Source of the DNA: Pratylenchus scribneri | Lineage: Eukaryota; Nematoda; Chromadorea; Rhabditida; Pratylenchidae | DNA length: 64,000 nt | NCBI GenBank assembly: GCA_030063045.1 | Contig: JAQSEB010000035.1 | Location: forward strand, 620,001 to 684,000 | Direction: 5' to 3' | In this document: positions 25,193-37,012 of the stretch, piece by piece | Layout: each line of letters opens with the position of its first letter | Numbering within the stretch: position 1 is the first letter of the stretch | The notes under the pieces: generated by a model | What the model was told of the DNA's origin: nothing | What the model saw: only the letters and a program-made list of their open reading frames with translations | Databases searched by the model: none | Translations under genes and position numbers: made by a program

Positions 25193-26043
25193 TCACTTTT
25201 TTCGGCAATTTAGTTCTTCAATTTTCCCTGAATGTTGTCTACATTCCTTATCCCCTTGAAAAATTTTTTCTTTCATAAAATTGTATGCTTCTTCATCCAA
25301 CTTTTAAAAAAAGTAAATTTAAAATTATTGGAATAAAAAGAAATCTTAAATAAAAAAATAAATTGTCGAAAAAAAGAATAATTTGCCGAAAATCTTTCGT
25401 TTCGAAAAATACTTGGAAATAATTAGGTATTAGGGCAAAGATTAGGTTCAGGGCAGGATGGGATTAAGGGTTAGGGCCAAGGGTATGGGAATTTTAAAGG
25501 TCTAATTTGGCCAAGTTATAATGTCCTCAAAATTATAATGTTTTTCGACACGAAAGATTTTCGGCAAATTAATTCTTTATCGACAAATTAATACACATCC
25601 AACCTTAAATTGCTCAAAATGTTTTCTTTGCTCTTCCAATTTATTATAATTTGGCGGATACAACAATTTGGATGTCAGTACATTTTTGAATATGTTTGAT
25701 GATGAATTTTCCTCCATTTGGCCATATTCAATTTTGTTTTGGCCATTTTTTTGTTTCGACATATTATTATTATTGTGGATTGCCACTTCTAATTTATTAC
25801 ACACATTTTTTCCTCTGAAATAAGCTTTCCTCAATGTTGTATCTTTGATCGAGTCAAAAATGTCCTCCAATATTGGCTTTTTTATAGTATTTATTTTTTG
25901 TCCCAAGTCCATAGCATTTTTCATAGTTACTATTCGACCTTGATTGAAAAATGCTTTATAATTTGGAATTAAAAATTACCTTGGGCATTTGCTAAACAGC
26001 ACAAAAATATTATTAAAATTATCAAAGGAGAACGGATTTTCAT
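25193..26043 (-). CDS. Secreted protein of unknown function, paralogue 1
   Basis: Three exons, 26043-25980, 25938-25604 and 25300-25193, phases 1 and 0, 168 residues. A signal peptide (IRSPLIILIIFLCCLANA) is followed by a mostly helical, Lys/Asn/Glu-rich protein with the block FKNVLTSKLL-PPNY and a Cys-containing tail (CRQHS, LNCRKK). The neighbouring gene on the same strand (27571-28211) is a clear paralogue with the same exon layout. I recognise no family. It is convergent with the cathepsin gene and ends about 180 bp from the protease stop. Confidence 0.6.
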
Positions 26044-26496
26044 TTTTTTAATAAATTAAAATAAAAATTATTATTCAATTGGCTGGAAATAAGGAAGAAA
26101 TGATGGATTTTTATGGCCATAAATTTTTTGGTCGAATCGATTAGACCATCAAAACTGCACTATTCCAAAGCTAATGACATCGAGTTCTCGAATGAAGGAT
26201 GGAATTTAGTCTAGACATTGTCTGGATCTGACTTGAATTATTGGAAATAAAATTGGTCCATTTTTGGAAATAAAATTGGTCCATTTTTGGAAATAAAATT
26301 GGTCCATTTTATTTCTTTAATAACAAAAATAAAATGTATTAATATTATATTTACTCATTTGCACTTTACTATTTTGATTTTGATTGTACTTATAATTGAT
26401 TTTGTTTTTTTTTTGAAGTCATCATTTTGTGTTCGAAGATCAATTTCAATTCAATTAATTACCAAACGAATATAAATATACAATTAAATGTTTCAA

Positions 26497-27205
26497 ACAT
26501 TTTTTCAAATTTTTTTTTCTAAATAATTTGTGTTTTCCAAACATTTTTTTCTCCAAACATTTTTTGTTTCTCCAAACATTTTTTGTTTCTCCAAACATTT
26601 TTTGTTTCTCCAAACATTTTTTGTTTCTCCAAACATTTTTTTCCAAACATTTTTTGTTTCTCCAAACATTTTTTTCCAAACATTTTTTGTTTCTCCAAAC
26701 ATTTTTTTCCAAACATTTTTTGTTTCTCTAAACATTTTTTTCCAAACATTTTTTGTTTCTCCAAACATTTTTTTCCAAACATTTTTTGTTTCTCCAAACA
26801 TTTTTTTCCAAACATTTTTTGTTTCTCCAAACATTTTTTTCCAAACATTTTTTGTTTCTCCAAACATTTTTTTCCAAACATTTTTTGTTTCTCCAAACAT
26901 TTTTTGTTTCTCCAAACATTTTTTTCCAAACATTTTTTGTTTCTCCAAACATTTTTTTCCAAACATTTTTTGTTTCTCCAAACATTTTTTTCCAAACATT
27001 TTTTGTTTCTCCAAACATTTTTTTCCAAACATTTTTTGTTTCTCCAAACATTTTTTTCCAAACATTTTTGTTTCTCCAAACATTTTTTTCCAAACATTTT
27101 TTGTTTCTCCAAACAATTTTTTCCAAACATTTTTTGTTTCTCCAAACATTTTTTTCCAAACATTTTTTGTTTCTCCAAACAATTTTTTCCAAATATTTTG
27201 CCTTG
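26497..27205. repeat. Minisatellite with CCAAACATTTTTTGTTTCT units
   Basis: About 700 bp of alternating units CCAAACATTTTTTGTTTCT (19 bp) and CCAAACATTTTTTT (14 bp), mostly as a 33-bp composite. Long frames read through it on both strands and in several phases, which is a property of a stop-free repeat and not evidence for coding. It sits exactly at the junction between the two segmental-duplication units. Confidence 0.93.
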
Positions 27206-27272
27206 TGGTTAATTAGGGATAAAGGTTTTTTCGGGCATGCAAAATACTCTTTTCGCATCTCATTTATTCAAT

Positions 27273-27345
27273 TTACATCAAAATGGCACGAAACAAGAAT
27301 AATCAATGTGGAATTGCTACCGAGGAATTATTTGCCACAATTTAA
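27273..27345 (+). pseudogene. Orphan copy of the last cathepsin exon
   Basis: Reads as the C-terminal 24 residues of the protease (ARNKNNQCGIATE, then ELFATI and stop) with one or two changes against 24938-25011. No other protease exon precedes it, only minisatellite. A splice acceptor at the equivalent position is lost. Confidence 0.8.
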
Positions 27346-27570
27346 TTTAATGCAGTGCAAATTGAATTTGGGATGAGAAATTTTGCATAATAAAATGTTC
27401 TTCCACTACAATTTGTTTTAAATTTACATATTGTTTTTTTGTATATAATTTTTAAAATTTGAAATAAAATTTTATCGCGAAAATATGATTTTGATATCAA
27501 AAAATACAATAAACTTTTATATATAATAAAGGGTTTTTTCTTCATTCCTTTCCATAAATTACAATTTTAT

Positions 27571-28211
27571 TTATTTTACATGTAAACCTTCTTTCTCACT
27601 TTGCTGTACAAAAGTTTGATCTTTTTTCAATATTTCGATGATATTCGAAATTAATTTATTCGTCTCATTTTCATCAATTTTCCCTTTGTTTTCAAATTCC
27701 CTTTCTTCTTGCAAAATTTTTCCTTTAATTAATTTCTCTGCTTCTTCGCTAATCTTTAATTTAAAAAAAGTAAATATATTTCAAACTATTTTAGACCGAA
27801 AAAACCTTAAATTGTTCATAAAGTTTTCGTTGCCTTTCAAATTCTTCATTTGTGTAATAATTTGGTGGATGCAACAATTTGGACGTTAAGACATTTTTGA
27901 ATATTTTTAATGCAGAATTTTCCTCCATTTGGGCATTCCCAATTTTATTATGTTCATTTTGCTTCAACATACTATTATAATTTTGTATTGCCACCTCGAC
28001 TTTTTCGGGCACGTTACTGAAATCCCAAGCCCATTTGATGGTACGTTCAATTTGTCGTATATTTTTTAATTTTTGTAAATGTCTTTGGGCTTGAATGAAA
28101 ATGTCCAATTATATTAAATTAACTTGATTAAAAATTACCTCTGACAATTGAAAAACAGCACAAAAATATTATCAAAATTGTTAATTGGAATAAAGGAGAA
28201 TGGATTTTCAT
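27571..28211 (-). CDS. Secreted protein of unknown function, paralogue 2
   Basis: Three exons, 28211-28139, 28089-27806 and 27753-27571, with the same phases (1, 0) as paralogue 1; 179 residues. The signal peptide is LTILIIFLCCFSIV-like. The body shares FKNVLTSKLLHPPNY and the QMEEN block with paralogue 1, but the last exon is longer and lacks the paralogue's cysteines, ending Lys/Glu-rich. Divergence with a preserved frame suggests both copies are functional. Confidence 0.6.
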
Positions 28212-28829
28212 TTCTTTAATAATAAAAATTATATAATGGCTGGAAATAAATTAAAATATTAAAAATGGCTGGAAATTCGAAAAAATGATGGATATTTATG
28301 CCCATCATTTTTTTGGCTAAATTGATTAGACCACACCATTTCCAGCATCAAAGGGCATCGAGGAAATATTAAAAAGTACATTTTCACGGATGATCTGCAG
28401 AATTTAGTCCAGACATTGTCTGGATCTTATTGGAAATAAGGAAGTAAAATTGAAATTGGTCCATTTTAATTTTAAGCTGGAAATATTGGAAGTAAAATTA
28501 AATTGTCCATTTTATTAGTAATTTAATATTAAAATTAAAATAAATAATGAATTAAATATTAAATTGAATTAATTTATTTTGTGTTTTACTATTTTGATTT
28601 GATTGTACCTAGAGTTGATCATTTAATTATGGCTAATTATTTTCTTCCTTATCAGTGCCGCGACCTTTCATTTGATTTATTTTGAAGTCATCATATCATA
28701 ACATAAATTTATTTGGATTTTTGTGTTTGAAAGATCAATTTCAATCCAATTAAATTTGCAAATTAATATAAATATCTTTTCATGTATGTTGATCAATTAT
28801 TTAATTAATTAATTAATATTTGAATTTGA

Positions 28830-31108
28830 ATGATGCATTTTTATGGAGTTCGTTTTCTCATTTTGGGCATTTCCACCATTTGTATGATGTTCGTTTCCGT
28901 CAACAGTATTCTCTTCAATTTTACAATAATTTGCATGGAAAATGATAATTTGAATATTTCGGGTTAATAAATTTAAAATTATTTATTATTAATTTTTTTT
29001 AAAGCTGGCCAACATTTATTTTCGCCATTTCAACGTTCTGCCCTTTTTTCGGGCACTGCAATTGGCGCAATTTTTGGTGGAATTCCAATAAATTTGGCTA
29101 TTAAAAATTATGGCTTGCATTAAATTTGTTTTCATTTTAATTTTAATTATTTTTAAAGATTTACAATCACTTTTTATGGACTCATTTCGGCTTTTTCAAC
29201 TTTGTTAGCTCCATTTGCCTTTTCTTTGCTCGGTTTTCCCGCCCTCTTTATTAGCCGCATTTTGCAAGTTGGATTCCATTAAAATTCATTTTACAAAAAT
29301 GTGAATTAATTTATTTTAAAGGGCAGTGTATTTTCGGCTGAATATGTTATGAATAGTGCAGTAAGCCGGAATTGGGCAACTTTGGATTCTATTGGCACAT
29401 TTCTACTCTTCATTTCCGCTCATTCCCAAGTAAGTTTTTCTAGACTAGGGTAGTCCAAATTAAGTTTTTAAAATTCGATTTTCGATTTTTGAAAAATATC
29501 GATTTTTCGATTTCGGTTTCTCCAATTTTCGGTTTATAGAACAAAATGCGCATTTTCGTTTTTAAATTTCAACAATTTTGGGCTATTCTAGTTATTTTCC
29601 ACACAACTGCTTAATTAATTATAATTTGCCTTATAGTTTGGACCAATTTATTCAATGCCGGCTGCCGCCTATTTTTGCGCATCTTCTTATGGCTGGAGCG
29701 GAATTTATTATGCCCAAGGCATTTTAACTTTCATCTTTTTTGCTGCTTTCTTTGCTATTTTTCGAGACAATCCAATTCAACATCCGTAAATTAATTATTA
29801 TTAATTATTAAATTTATTTTTACAGTTTTGTGAATGAGAAAGAATTGAAAGAAATTGAAAGAGGAAAAATTGTTGAGGAAAATATTTCAAACAAAAATAT
29901 TCCCTACAAAGAAATTCTGACGGATTGGGCCGTTTGGATTTTGCTTTTTGCATTTTTCAGCGATGAAATTGGTTTCCAATTTTACACTCAAATGGGCCCG
30001 TATTATTTGAATAAGGTAAATGGGCCTATTAAACTATCCTAAAAAGAATATTTTTCAGGTTTTGGGCATAAATATTGTCGAAACCGGCCTTTTTGCTGCC
30101 CTCCCATATACAATTTGTGTTCTCTCAAAATTGATCAGTGGTCCATTGAACGATCGAATTCTGTCCAAATTTCTCAGTGAACATTCGCGAATCAAATTGT
30201 TCACTGCAATTTCGCAGGTTTTCCCCTCATAATCCTTTAATTAACATTATTATCATTTGCAGTATGGAATTGTGGGCAGTTTGGCTTGTTTGGCCATTTT
30301 CCCATTGTTCACCAAATCACTTTGGTTGATTTTACCATTCTATGCCACCTTAAATATGTTCACTGGGCTGAACATTCTCGGCGTATTCCGATGCACCCAA
30401 ACCGTATAATTAATTTCAATTTTAATTAAATTTTAAAATGATATTTAATCTGGCAAAAAAATATTTAAATTGCCTAGAAAAAAAATACATAATTTAAGAA
30501 TATATTTATAATGGTTTAAGGGGTTATCCAAAATGGCGAACCATATATCATTGATAATTTTTTAATTATATTTTTTCAAAATTAAAAGGATATTAAAATG
30601 TTAAATCATCATACATTTTTTGGTTTTAAACTAATTCAAAATTGGTCAAACCTAAATCAAATCATTTTCAAAAGATGCGACTAGATCGATCGGGTTTAAA
30701 ATCATAGATTTAGGATAAACAACCAATATTTTCGATTATTTTCAATACTGCTTTTTTCAATTTCAATGTATTTTCAGCAAAATAAACATTTCAAATTTAA
30801 AAATAAATTACCCCAAGATTGCATTGAAATATGCCGAAGTGTTAATCACATGGGAGAGCATTGTGAGCAGTTTTGTTGCCCTTTTGATGCCATCAATTGT
30901 GAATTTAATAGCACCAAATGATGCACTTGCAAATGTATTTAATAATAATAATAATATTAATTTAATAATATTTTAATTCGTTCAGTGGGCCATTGTGCTT
31001 TTGGCAATCGCATTTATTGTATTTATTTTGAACACTGCTTTCACCTTTTTTGGCAAAACTACACCGAGAAAATGGGCTCATGAAATAAAATGTAATAATG
31101 TGTCGTAA
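28830..31108 (+). CDS. SLC17-type major facilitator transporter
   Basis: About ten exons, starting at ATG 28830 and ending TAA at 31108, give roughly 450 residues with 10-12 hydrophobic segments. Family signals: GTAIGAIFGGIP in an early helix; ISRILQG after helix 4; FGPIYSMPAAAYFC; the cytoplasmic loop IFRDNPIQHPFVNEKEL, equivalent to the HPxIsxxEL loop of SLC17 proteins; and MGPYYLNKVLGINI. SLC17 members carry phosphate, sialic acid, glutamate or other organic anions, and the substrate cannot be told from here. The exon ending near 29120 has no GT donor in frame (the text reads GGCTTGCATTAA), so that junction needs a non-canonical donor or contains an error. A weak family A repeat lies in the 30412-30810 intron. 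Confidence 0.72.
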
Positions 31109-31580
31109 ATAAGGAAAATGAGGGAATTTTTTAACACATTATTATTTTGTAATATTAGTAAATCAAAAATTTTTTTTTGATTTATAATTAAAATATTTTA
31201 TTATAATAATCTATAATTCCAACATTTTTTATAAGAATTTCCATTTATAGACTGCACAACATTTAGTGGTATTTTTAATAAATGCTTTTTTGCTGTGAAA
31301 TACACATTATATTTTTAAGCTACTTAGGGGTGAGGGAGGGGGGGGGGGCTAGTACAAAATCAAAAAAAATCTTTTTAACATTTTTTAAATACTTTTTTCG
31401 ATTTTTTTTTATTAACTTTTTTCCACAATTTAAACATTTTATTTTTTTTCAAATGCCAATTATCTTGGCATAAAAGAGTTCGTATTCCGTACTAAAATGA
31501 ATCTTTAATTCATTATTCACCAATTAAACAATACAATATTATTTATATAAAGAAGGAATGAATGGTATAAAAATTGATAT
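31109..31580. other. Intergenic between convergent genes; G11 run
   Basis: Includes an 11-G homopolymer at 31338-31348 and long T runs. No gene. Confidence 0.4.
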
Positions 31581-34500
31581 TTATGAATTGCGTGTTGATG
31601 ATTGTACTTTGATTGTTTTTGATGCTTTCACCGTTGTCACTTGTTGTTGGCTCAGCGCCATATTCTGATGGACACATTTTGGTAGAAAATCAATAAAAAA
31701 TTGTTTTCTGAAGCTTGGACTGGCCCAAAGAAGCAGCCAACTTGGCAAAACCACTGTCCCAAAATCCACGATCCATGAATATTGACTGTTGAGCAAAGTG
31801 GTCAAGAAGATGTTTTGGGTGATTATGGCAAAATACAATCCAATCTTTGAGGGAATTAGAATAAAAATTAATAAAATTTTATATAATTGAATACAATTAA
31901 GAGAGCAATGAGCATATGGGCAAGGCATGTGAAGAAAGTAAATAGCCACAATTTTCTTTCCAACTTCTTATTTTGCGAATTTTGCTGCTTTTGACCATTC
32001 ACTTGATTTTTGGCTCGCCTCCTTATTGCCAACATAGTGGCCAAACTGAGTATAATGCAGTATAGGAGGAATAGAACAGACCAAATTGTACTAATTTCCA
32101 TATAAAAGGCAAATTTTTTAGTCTAAAATAGATAAATATTTTTGTAAAATATGCAAAAAACGGACGAACATTTTCATTTTCAATAATATTAAGTGATATA
32201 AAATTTTCATCATTTTCAGTCTTAATTTGTAATTCAATGCCAAATAATCCAGTGGCATAAATTGGAATGCCAAAAATTAGAATGACCGAAAATGGCATCA
32301 ATTTTTGCCAGATCTGAAAAAATAAAAAAATATTTTTTATTTCTCAAATATTTTATGTTTTTTTAATTGTTTTTATAGTTATTTTGTATTTTTGTTTGCC
32401 CAAACATTTTTTGTTTTTGTTTGTCCAAACATTTTTTTATGTTTTTGTTTTTCCAAACATTTTTATGTTTTTGTTTGTCCAAACATTTTTATGTTTTTAT
32501 TTGTCCAAACATTTTTGTGTTTTTGTTTGTCAAAACATTTTTATGTTTTTGTTTGCCCAAACATTTTTATGTTTTTGTTTGTCCAAACATTTTTATGTTT
32601 TTATTTCTCCAAACATTTTTATGTTTTTGTTTGTCCAAACATTTTTATGTTTTTATTTCTCCAAACATTTTTATGTTTTTGTTTGTCCAAACATTTTAAT
32701 GTTTTTGTTTGCCCAAACATTTTTTGTTTTTGTTTGTCCAAACATTTTTTTATGTTTTTGTTTTTCCAAACATTTTTATGTTTTTATTTGTCCAAACATT
32801 TTTATGTTTTTATTTGTCCAAACATTTTTATGTTTTTGTTTGTCCAAACATTTTTATGTTTTTATTTGTCCAAACATTTTTATGTTTTTATTTGGCCAAA
32901 CATTTTTATGTTTTTATTTGTCCAAACATTTTTATGTTTTTGTTTGTCAAAACATTTTTATGTTTTTATTTGTCCAAACATTTTAATGTTTTTGTTTGTC
33001 CAAACATTTTTTATGTTTTTGTTTGTCCTAACATTTTAATGTTTTTGTTTGTCCAAACATTTTTATGTTTTTATTTGTCCAAACATTTTTATGTTTTTGT
33101 ATGTCCAAACATTTTTATGTTTTTATTTCTCCAAACATTTTTATGTTTTTGTTTGTCCAAACATTTTTATGTTTTTATTTCTCCAAACATTTTTATGTTT
33201 TTGTTTGTCCAAACATTTTTATGTTTTTATTTCTCCAAACATTTTTATGTTTTTGTTTGTCCAAACATTTTAATGTTTTTGTTTGCCCAAACATTTTTTG
33301 TTTTTGTTTGTCCAAACATTTTTTTATGTTTTTGTTTTTCCAAACATTTTTATGTTTTTATTTGTCCAAACATTTTTATGTTTTTATTTGTCCAAACATT
33401 TTTATGTTTTTGTTTGTCCAAACATTTTTATGTTTTTATTTGTCCAAACATTTTTATGTTTTTGTTTGTCAAAACATTTTTATGTTTTTGTTTGCTCAAA
33501 CATTTTTATCTTTTTGTTTGTCCAAACATTTTTTATGTTTTTGTTTGTCCTAACATTTTAATGTTTTTGTTTGTTCAAGCATTTTTTTTATGTTTTTATT
33601 TGTCCAAACATTTTTATGTTTTTGTTTGTCCAAACATTTTAATGTTTTTGTTTGTCCAAACATTTTTATGTTTTTATTTGTCCAAACATTTTTATGTTTT
33701 TGTATGTCCAAACATTTTTATGTTTTTATTTCTCCAAACATTTTTATGTTTTTGTTTGTCCAAACATTTTTATGTTTTTATTTCTCCAAACATTTTTATG
33801 TTTTTGTTTGTCCAAACATTTTTATGTTTTTATTTCTCCAAACATTTTTATGTTTTTGTTTGTCCAAACATTTTAATGTTTTTGTTTGCCCAAACATTTT
33901 TTGTTTTTGTTTGTCCAAACATTTTTTTATGTTTTTGTTTTTCCAAACATTTTTATGTTTTTATTTGTCCAAACATTTTTATGTTTTTATTTGTCCAAAC
34001 ATTTTTATGTTTTTGTTTGTCCAAACATTTTTATGTTTTTATTTGTCCAAACATTTTTATGTTTTTGTTTGTCAAAACATTTTTATGTTTTTGTTTGCTC
34101 AAACATTTTTATCTTTTTGTTTGTCCAAACATTTTTATGTTTTTGTTTGTCCAAACATTTTTATGTTTTTGTTTGTCCAAACATTTTTATGTTTTTATTT
34201 CTCCAAACATTTTTATGTTTTTGTTTGTCCAAACATTTTTATGTTTTTGTTTTTCAAAACATTTTTATGTTTTTATTTCTCCAAACATTTATGTTTTTTA
34301 GAATGAATTTTTTTATTATTACTATTCTAGAGATACCCTCGGACTTACTTGTTCATGTCGCAAAGGACAAACAATTGCAGTGAAACGATTTAATAAAAGA
34401 AAACCAGTTGTTAAATTATCGGCCATAAGTGAATAACTCGATAAAAAGTAAAACAAAGACAAGGCCCAATTTGGAAGGCATAATTGGATAAACCATTCAG

Positions 34501-34774
34501 GAAATAAATTTGGAATTCGATAGCCATAATAGGAGTCCAATGTGTAGAGGAGATCCTTAAATATAAAAAATTGATACAAAAATTATTGGTTCGGTGATAC
34601 CGTGAATGCCCTTATGATGAAGAGGGCATAGAAAGAATTGTGGAAGGATTTATGCCGAATAATGATAAGACATTCGGCACAATAAAGAAGGATTGAAGGA
34701 ATACTGATTAGAATTGAGAAATAGAGGAATATTTTCTTATGGGTGATAAAAATATATGAGAAAATATCATCCAT
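31581..34774 (-). CDS. SRG-type serpentine chemoreceptor 1
   Basis: Five exons, 34774-34601, 34555-34349, 32313-32170, 32122-31895 and 31844-31581, all phase 0, 338 residues. Seven hydrophobic segments. Srg-like landmarks: SILLYCAECLIIIRHKSF, FYALFIIRAFTV, DLLYTLDSYYGYRIPNLFP, LLLNRFTAIVCPLRHEQ after helix 3, a basic loop (AIRRRAKNQ ... NKKLERKLW) before helix 6, and LPSWLLLWASPSFRKQF closing helix 7. SRG receptors are nematode chemosensory 7TM proteins expressed in amphid or other neurons. The 2-kb third-position intron is filled by a minisatellite. The downstream paralogue shares exon sizes and about three quarters of the residues by eye. Confidence 0.82.
32380..34295. repeat. Minisatellite with GTTTTTGTTTGTCCAAACATTTTTAT units and higher-order structure
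   Basis: About 1.9 kb of roughly 27-bp units, TTTTT(G/A)TTTGTCCAAACATTTTTAT with variants (TCTCC, GCCC, TTTTCC before AAACATTTT). The variant order repeats at a larger scale: the block starting near 33049 recurs at about 33652 and that near 33283 at 33886, a 603-bp higher-order period. Frames of several hundred codons run through it in more than one phase and are artefacts. It lies in intron 2 of chemoreceptor 1. Confidence 0.93.
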
Positions 34775-35199
34775 TAGTTATTTATGAAGAAAATTCTTTG
34801 CCAGAAATGTCCTGTGATCTATAAAAGAGATGAAAGCATGAAATTCAAAAAATTTGGAATAGTATAAATAGCATTTGAAATTCTTGTAATTCACTTTAAT
34901 TTGAAGAATCGAATTTGAGTGGAATGGAAAAAAGTTGATAGAATATATATGTTTAGTTTACCTCCCAGATTTTTCCCAAGTTTTTTGCTAGGTTTTTCAA
35001 AAAATCTCAGCATTTATTTTTTTATTTAACGTTTTAAAACAAGCCAGATTTTGCCAAGTTTTTAAAAATTTTGCCAGCTTTTATCATGGGTTTACTATGT
35101 TTTTGAGTTTGGAGATGACACGCTGTTCTTGGCGCATTATGTTGGCAGATTTTGTGAGTGTTATGAAAATTGGAGACATGATAATTGGAGATAAAAAGA

Positions 35200-35505
35200 T
35201 ATAGTGTCAGTGTAAAGTTGTTGTATAAATATATATTTATATAGCATTTTAATTGTCTACAAAATTATATAAAAAGCATTGGACATTGGACAACATTGGA
35301 TATATCTCGATTTATGGCCATAAAATTGGCAGAAATATAATTAAAATTAAACCAATGTTTTTTGGTCAGACTTGGGAAATGTCCACTATTAGCCAATGCT
35401 TTTGACATTAATTTGTGGTCAATTTATGTTCTATAAAATTATAAATTTATCCAGCAGCTTTGTCGCATACTGTTCCATCTCCTATTGTCGCGTCCCCAAT
35501 ATCGT
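35200..35505. repeat. Family B palindromic repeat
   Basis: TTGTTGTATAAATATATATT and GCATTGGACATTGGAC on the left; GTCCACTATTAGCCAATGC and TTCTATAAAATTATAAATTT on the right, as in the other family B copies. Confidence 0.55.
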
Positions 35506-35598
35506 TAATGATAACAAAAAATGACTTGCTAAGCTCTGCAGAATAGAAAATTTAGAAATTCAATGATATGGAATATTATAAGGGATGGTATTTAATTT

Positions 35599-35990
35599 GC
35601 AGAAAAAAACATTGAAATTGCAGAAAAAAACATTGAAATTGCAGAAAAGAGTATTGAAAATGCAGAAAAGTTTATACCGGTTTAATGGTTTGTTCTAGAC
35701 GCCTAAAACCTATACCCAATCGATAGATCTCGTCGAGACGCGTCGATTGGTGCATATTTTGTCATGGTTTGATCAAAACTTAAGGGTTTTAAACCACTTA
35801 AACCGTTTTATTGGGTTTGGTTCAAAACTAATTAAACCATGACAAATTATATATCATTCGATGCGTCTTGACGAGCTCTATCCAATGGTATATGGTTTGT
35901 AAATTTTGGACAAACCAATAAACCGGTATAAACTTTTCTGCATTTTCAATACTCTTTTCTGCAATTTCAATGTTTTTTTCTGCATTTTAA
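35599..35990. repeat. Long near-perfect palindrome, family A core with extended arms
   Basis: The family A core (35660-35945) is extended on both sides by inverted GCAGAAAA-ATTGAAATT units. On the left, GCAGAAAAAAACATTGAAAT, GCAGAAAAGAGTATTGAAAA and TGCAGAAAAGTTTATACCGG; on the right, their reverse complements in reverse order. Each arm is about 170-180 bp around a short centre near 35790. This could extrude as a cruciform or give hairpin RNA. Confidence 0.75.
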
Positions 35991-36907
35991 ATATTTTCCA
36001 TATTATAACTGGCATTTGCAATTCTTGATATTCATTTTAATTGGAGGAATCCATTTTGAGAAATATGGGAAAAATTGACAGAAATTTTTCCCATTAATTT
36101 AAGACAAAATACAAAAATAAATCAGATACATTTTTTCGAACACAATATATCAATAATGTTTAATCTTTTTTTCTCCTTTTTAGTAGTAATTGTATTTTGG
36201 TAAATTTTGTTGGAATGAATAAAAATGTGGGAATACGTGGGAAAATGAGTGAGTATCAAATATCATAAGTCTAATAATGAGTATCAAATATCAACAAAAG
36301 ATTCGGCTGATGTGAGGGGAAATGCTATGACATTCAAAAATTTTATTTTTTGCTGTTTTTCTATTTTGCTCATTTGAGATTGAGAATAATGAATAAATAA
36401 TGAATTAAAGATACATTTTTTTTCTGGCACAGATACCGGCTTCTTTTCTTTTGTGGGAAAAATAAAAAAAATACTATTCACTTCATAGTTAAAATTTTCG
36501 TTAAACTAATAAGATGCTTAAAAAATTAAGCTATTATTTTGCTTTCTTTACATACATTTAATTTTTAAATGGTCATTAAATATGTTTTTATTATTTAATT
36601 TTTAATCCTATTTCAACTCCTATAGAACATTGATCAATGCCAATTTGTATTAAATCAAATTGGCTCCAATTACAACTGATGAGTCAAATTCAAATGGGAT
36701 TTTTAATTTGGAAATGATTGAATATTTATATTTGTGTAAGGTTCCATTTCCACTGAATAGGCAATCATCCTCCCTCTAATTAAAGATCGGCGGAAGGAAA
36801 ACCGAGTGAGATCTCATTTCGAGAATCTAAATTGGAATTTTCCGCCCTCCAGTTAAGCCATTGTGTTCTGTGGCATACTGAATTATAAAATTCTTTCCAA
36901 TTTCGCA

Positions 36908-36953
36908 TCAGTGAACATTCACGATTCAAATTGTTCACCACTATTTCACAAGT
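36908..36953 (+). pseudogene. Relic of an SLC17 transporter exon
   Basis: TCAGTGAACATTCACGATTC and the following 25 bases match 30174-30218 of the transporter gene (AGTGAACATTCGCGAATC ... TTGTTCAC), coding there for SEHSRIKLFTAISQ. Nothing else of the transporter remains nearby. It implies the ancestral duplication carried the transporter's 3' part together with the adjacent chemoreceptor. Confidence 0.6.
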
Positions 36954-37012
36954 ATTACTAAACATAAATCCTAAAATTAAGGAATGAGAATGATATACAA
37001 ATTAATATTTAT

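Larger units (their letters stand above)
27265..28790. repeat. Segmental duplication, unit 2
   Basis: Second unit of the duplication described for 24938-26490. Confidence 0.75.
34775..37012. other. Spacer between two SRG genes, repeat-rich
   Basis: Contains a family B element (35200-35505), a long palindrome (35599-35990) and a relic transporter exon (36908-36953). The remainder (34775-35199, 35991-36900) shows no gene. Confidence 0.45.

Noticed and set aside
26505..27376. Frames above 200 codons on both strands with repeated NVWKKMFGE or SKHFLFLQTF units
   Set aside because: Simple translation of the CCAAACATTTT minisatellite; simultaneous openness on both strands shows it is a repeat artefact.
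32709..34301. 530-codon frame rich in Phe/Cys (and similar frames in other phases)
   Set aside because: Runs through a minisatellite whose unit lacks stops in several phases; it sits in a receptor intron and has no gene-like composition.
35700..35730. ATCGATAG in the palindrome and TTCGATAG in receptor exons as further members of the UAUCG hairpin set
   Set aside because: They lack the C-G closing pair and complementary flanks; chance hexamers.
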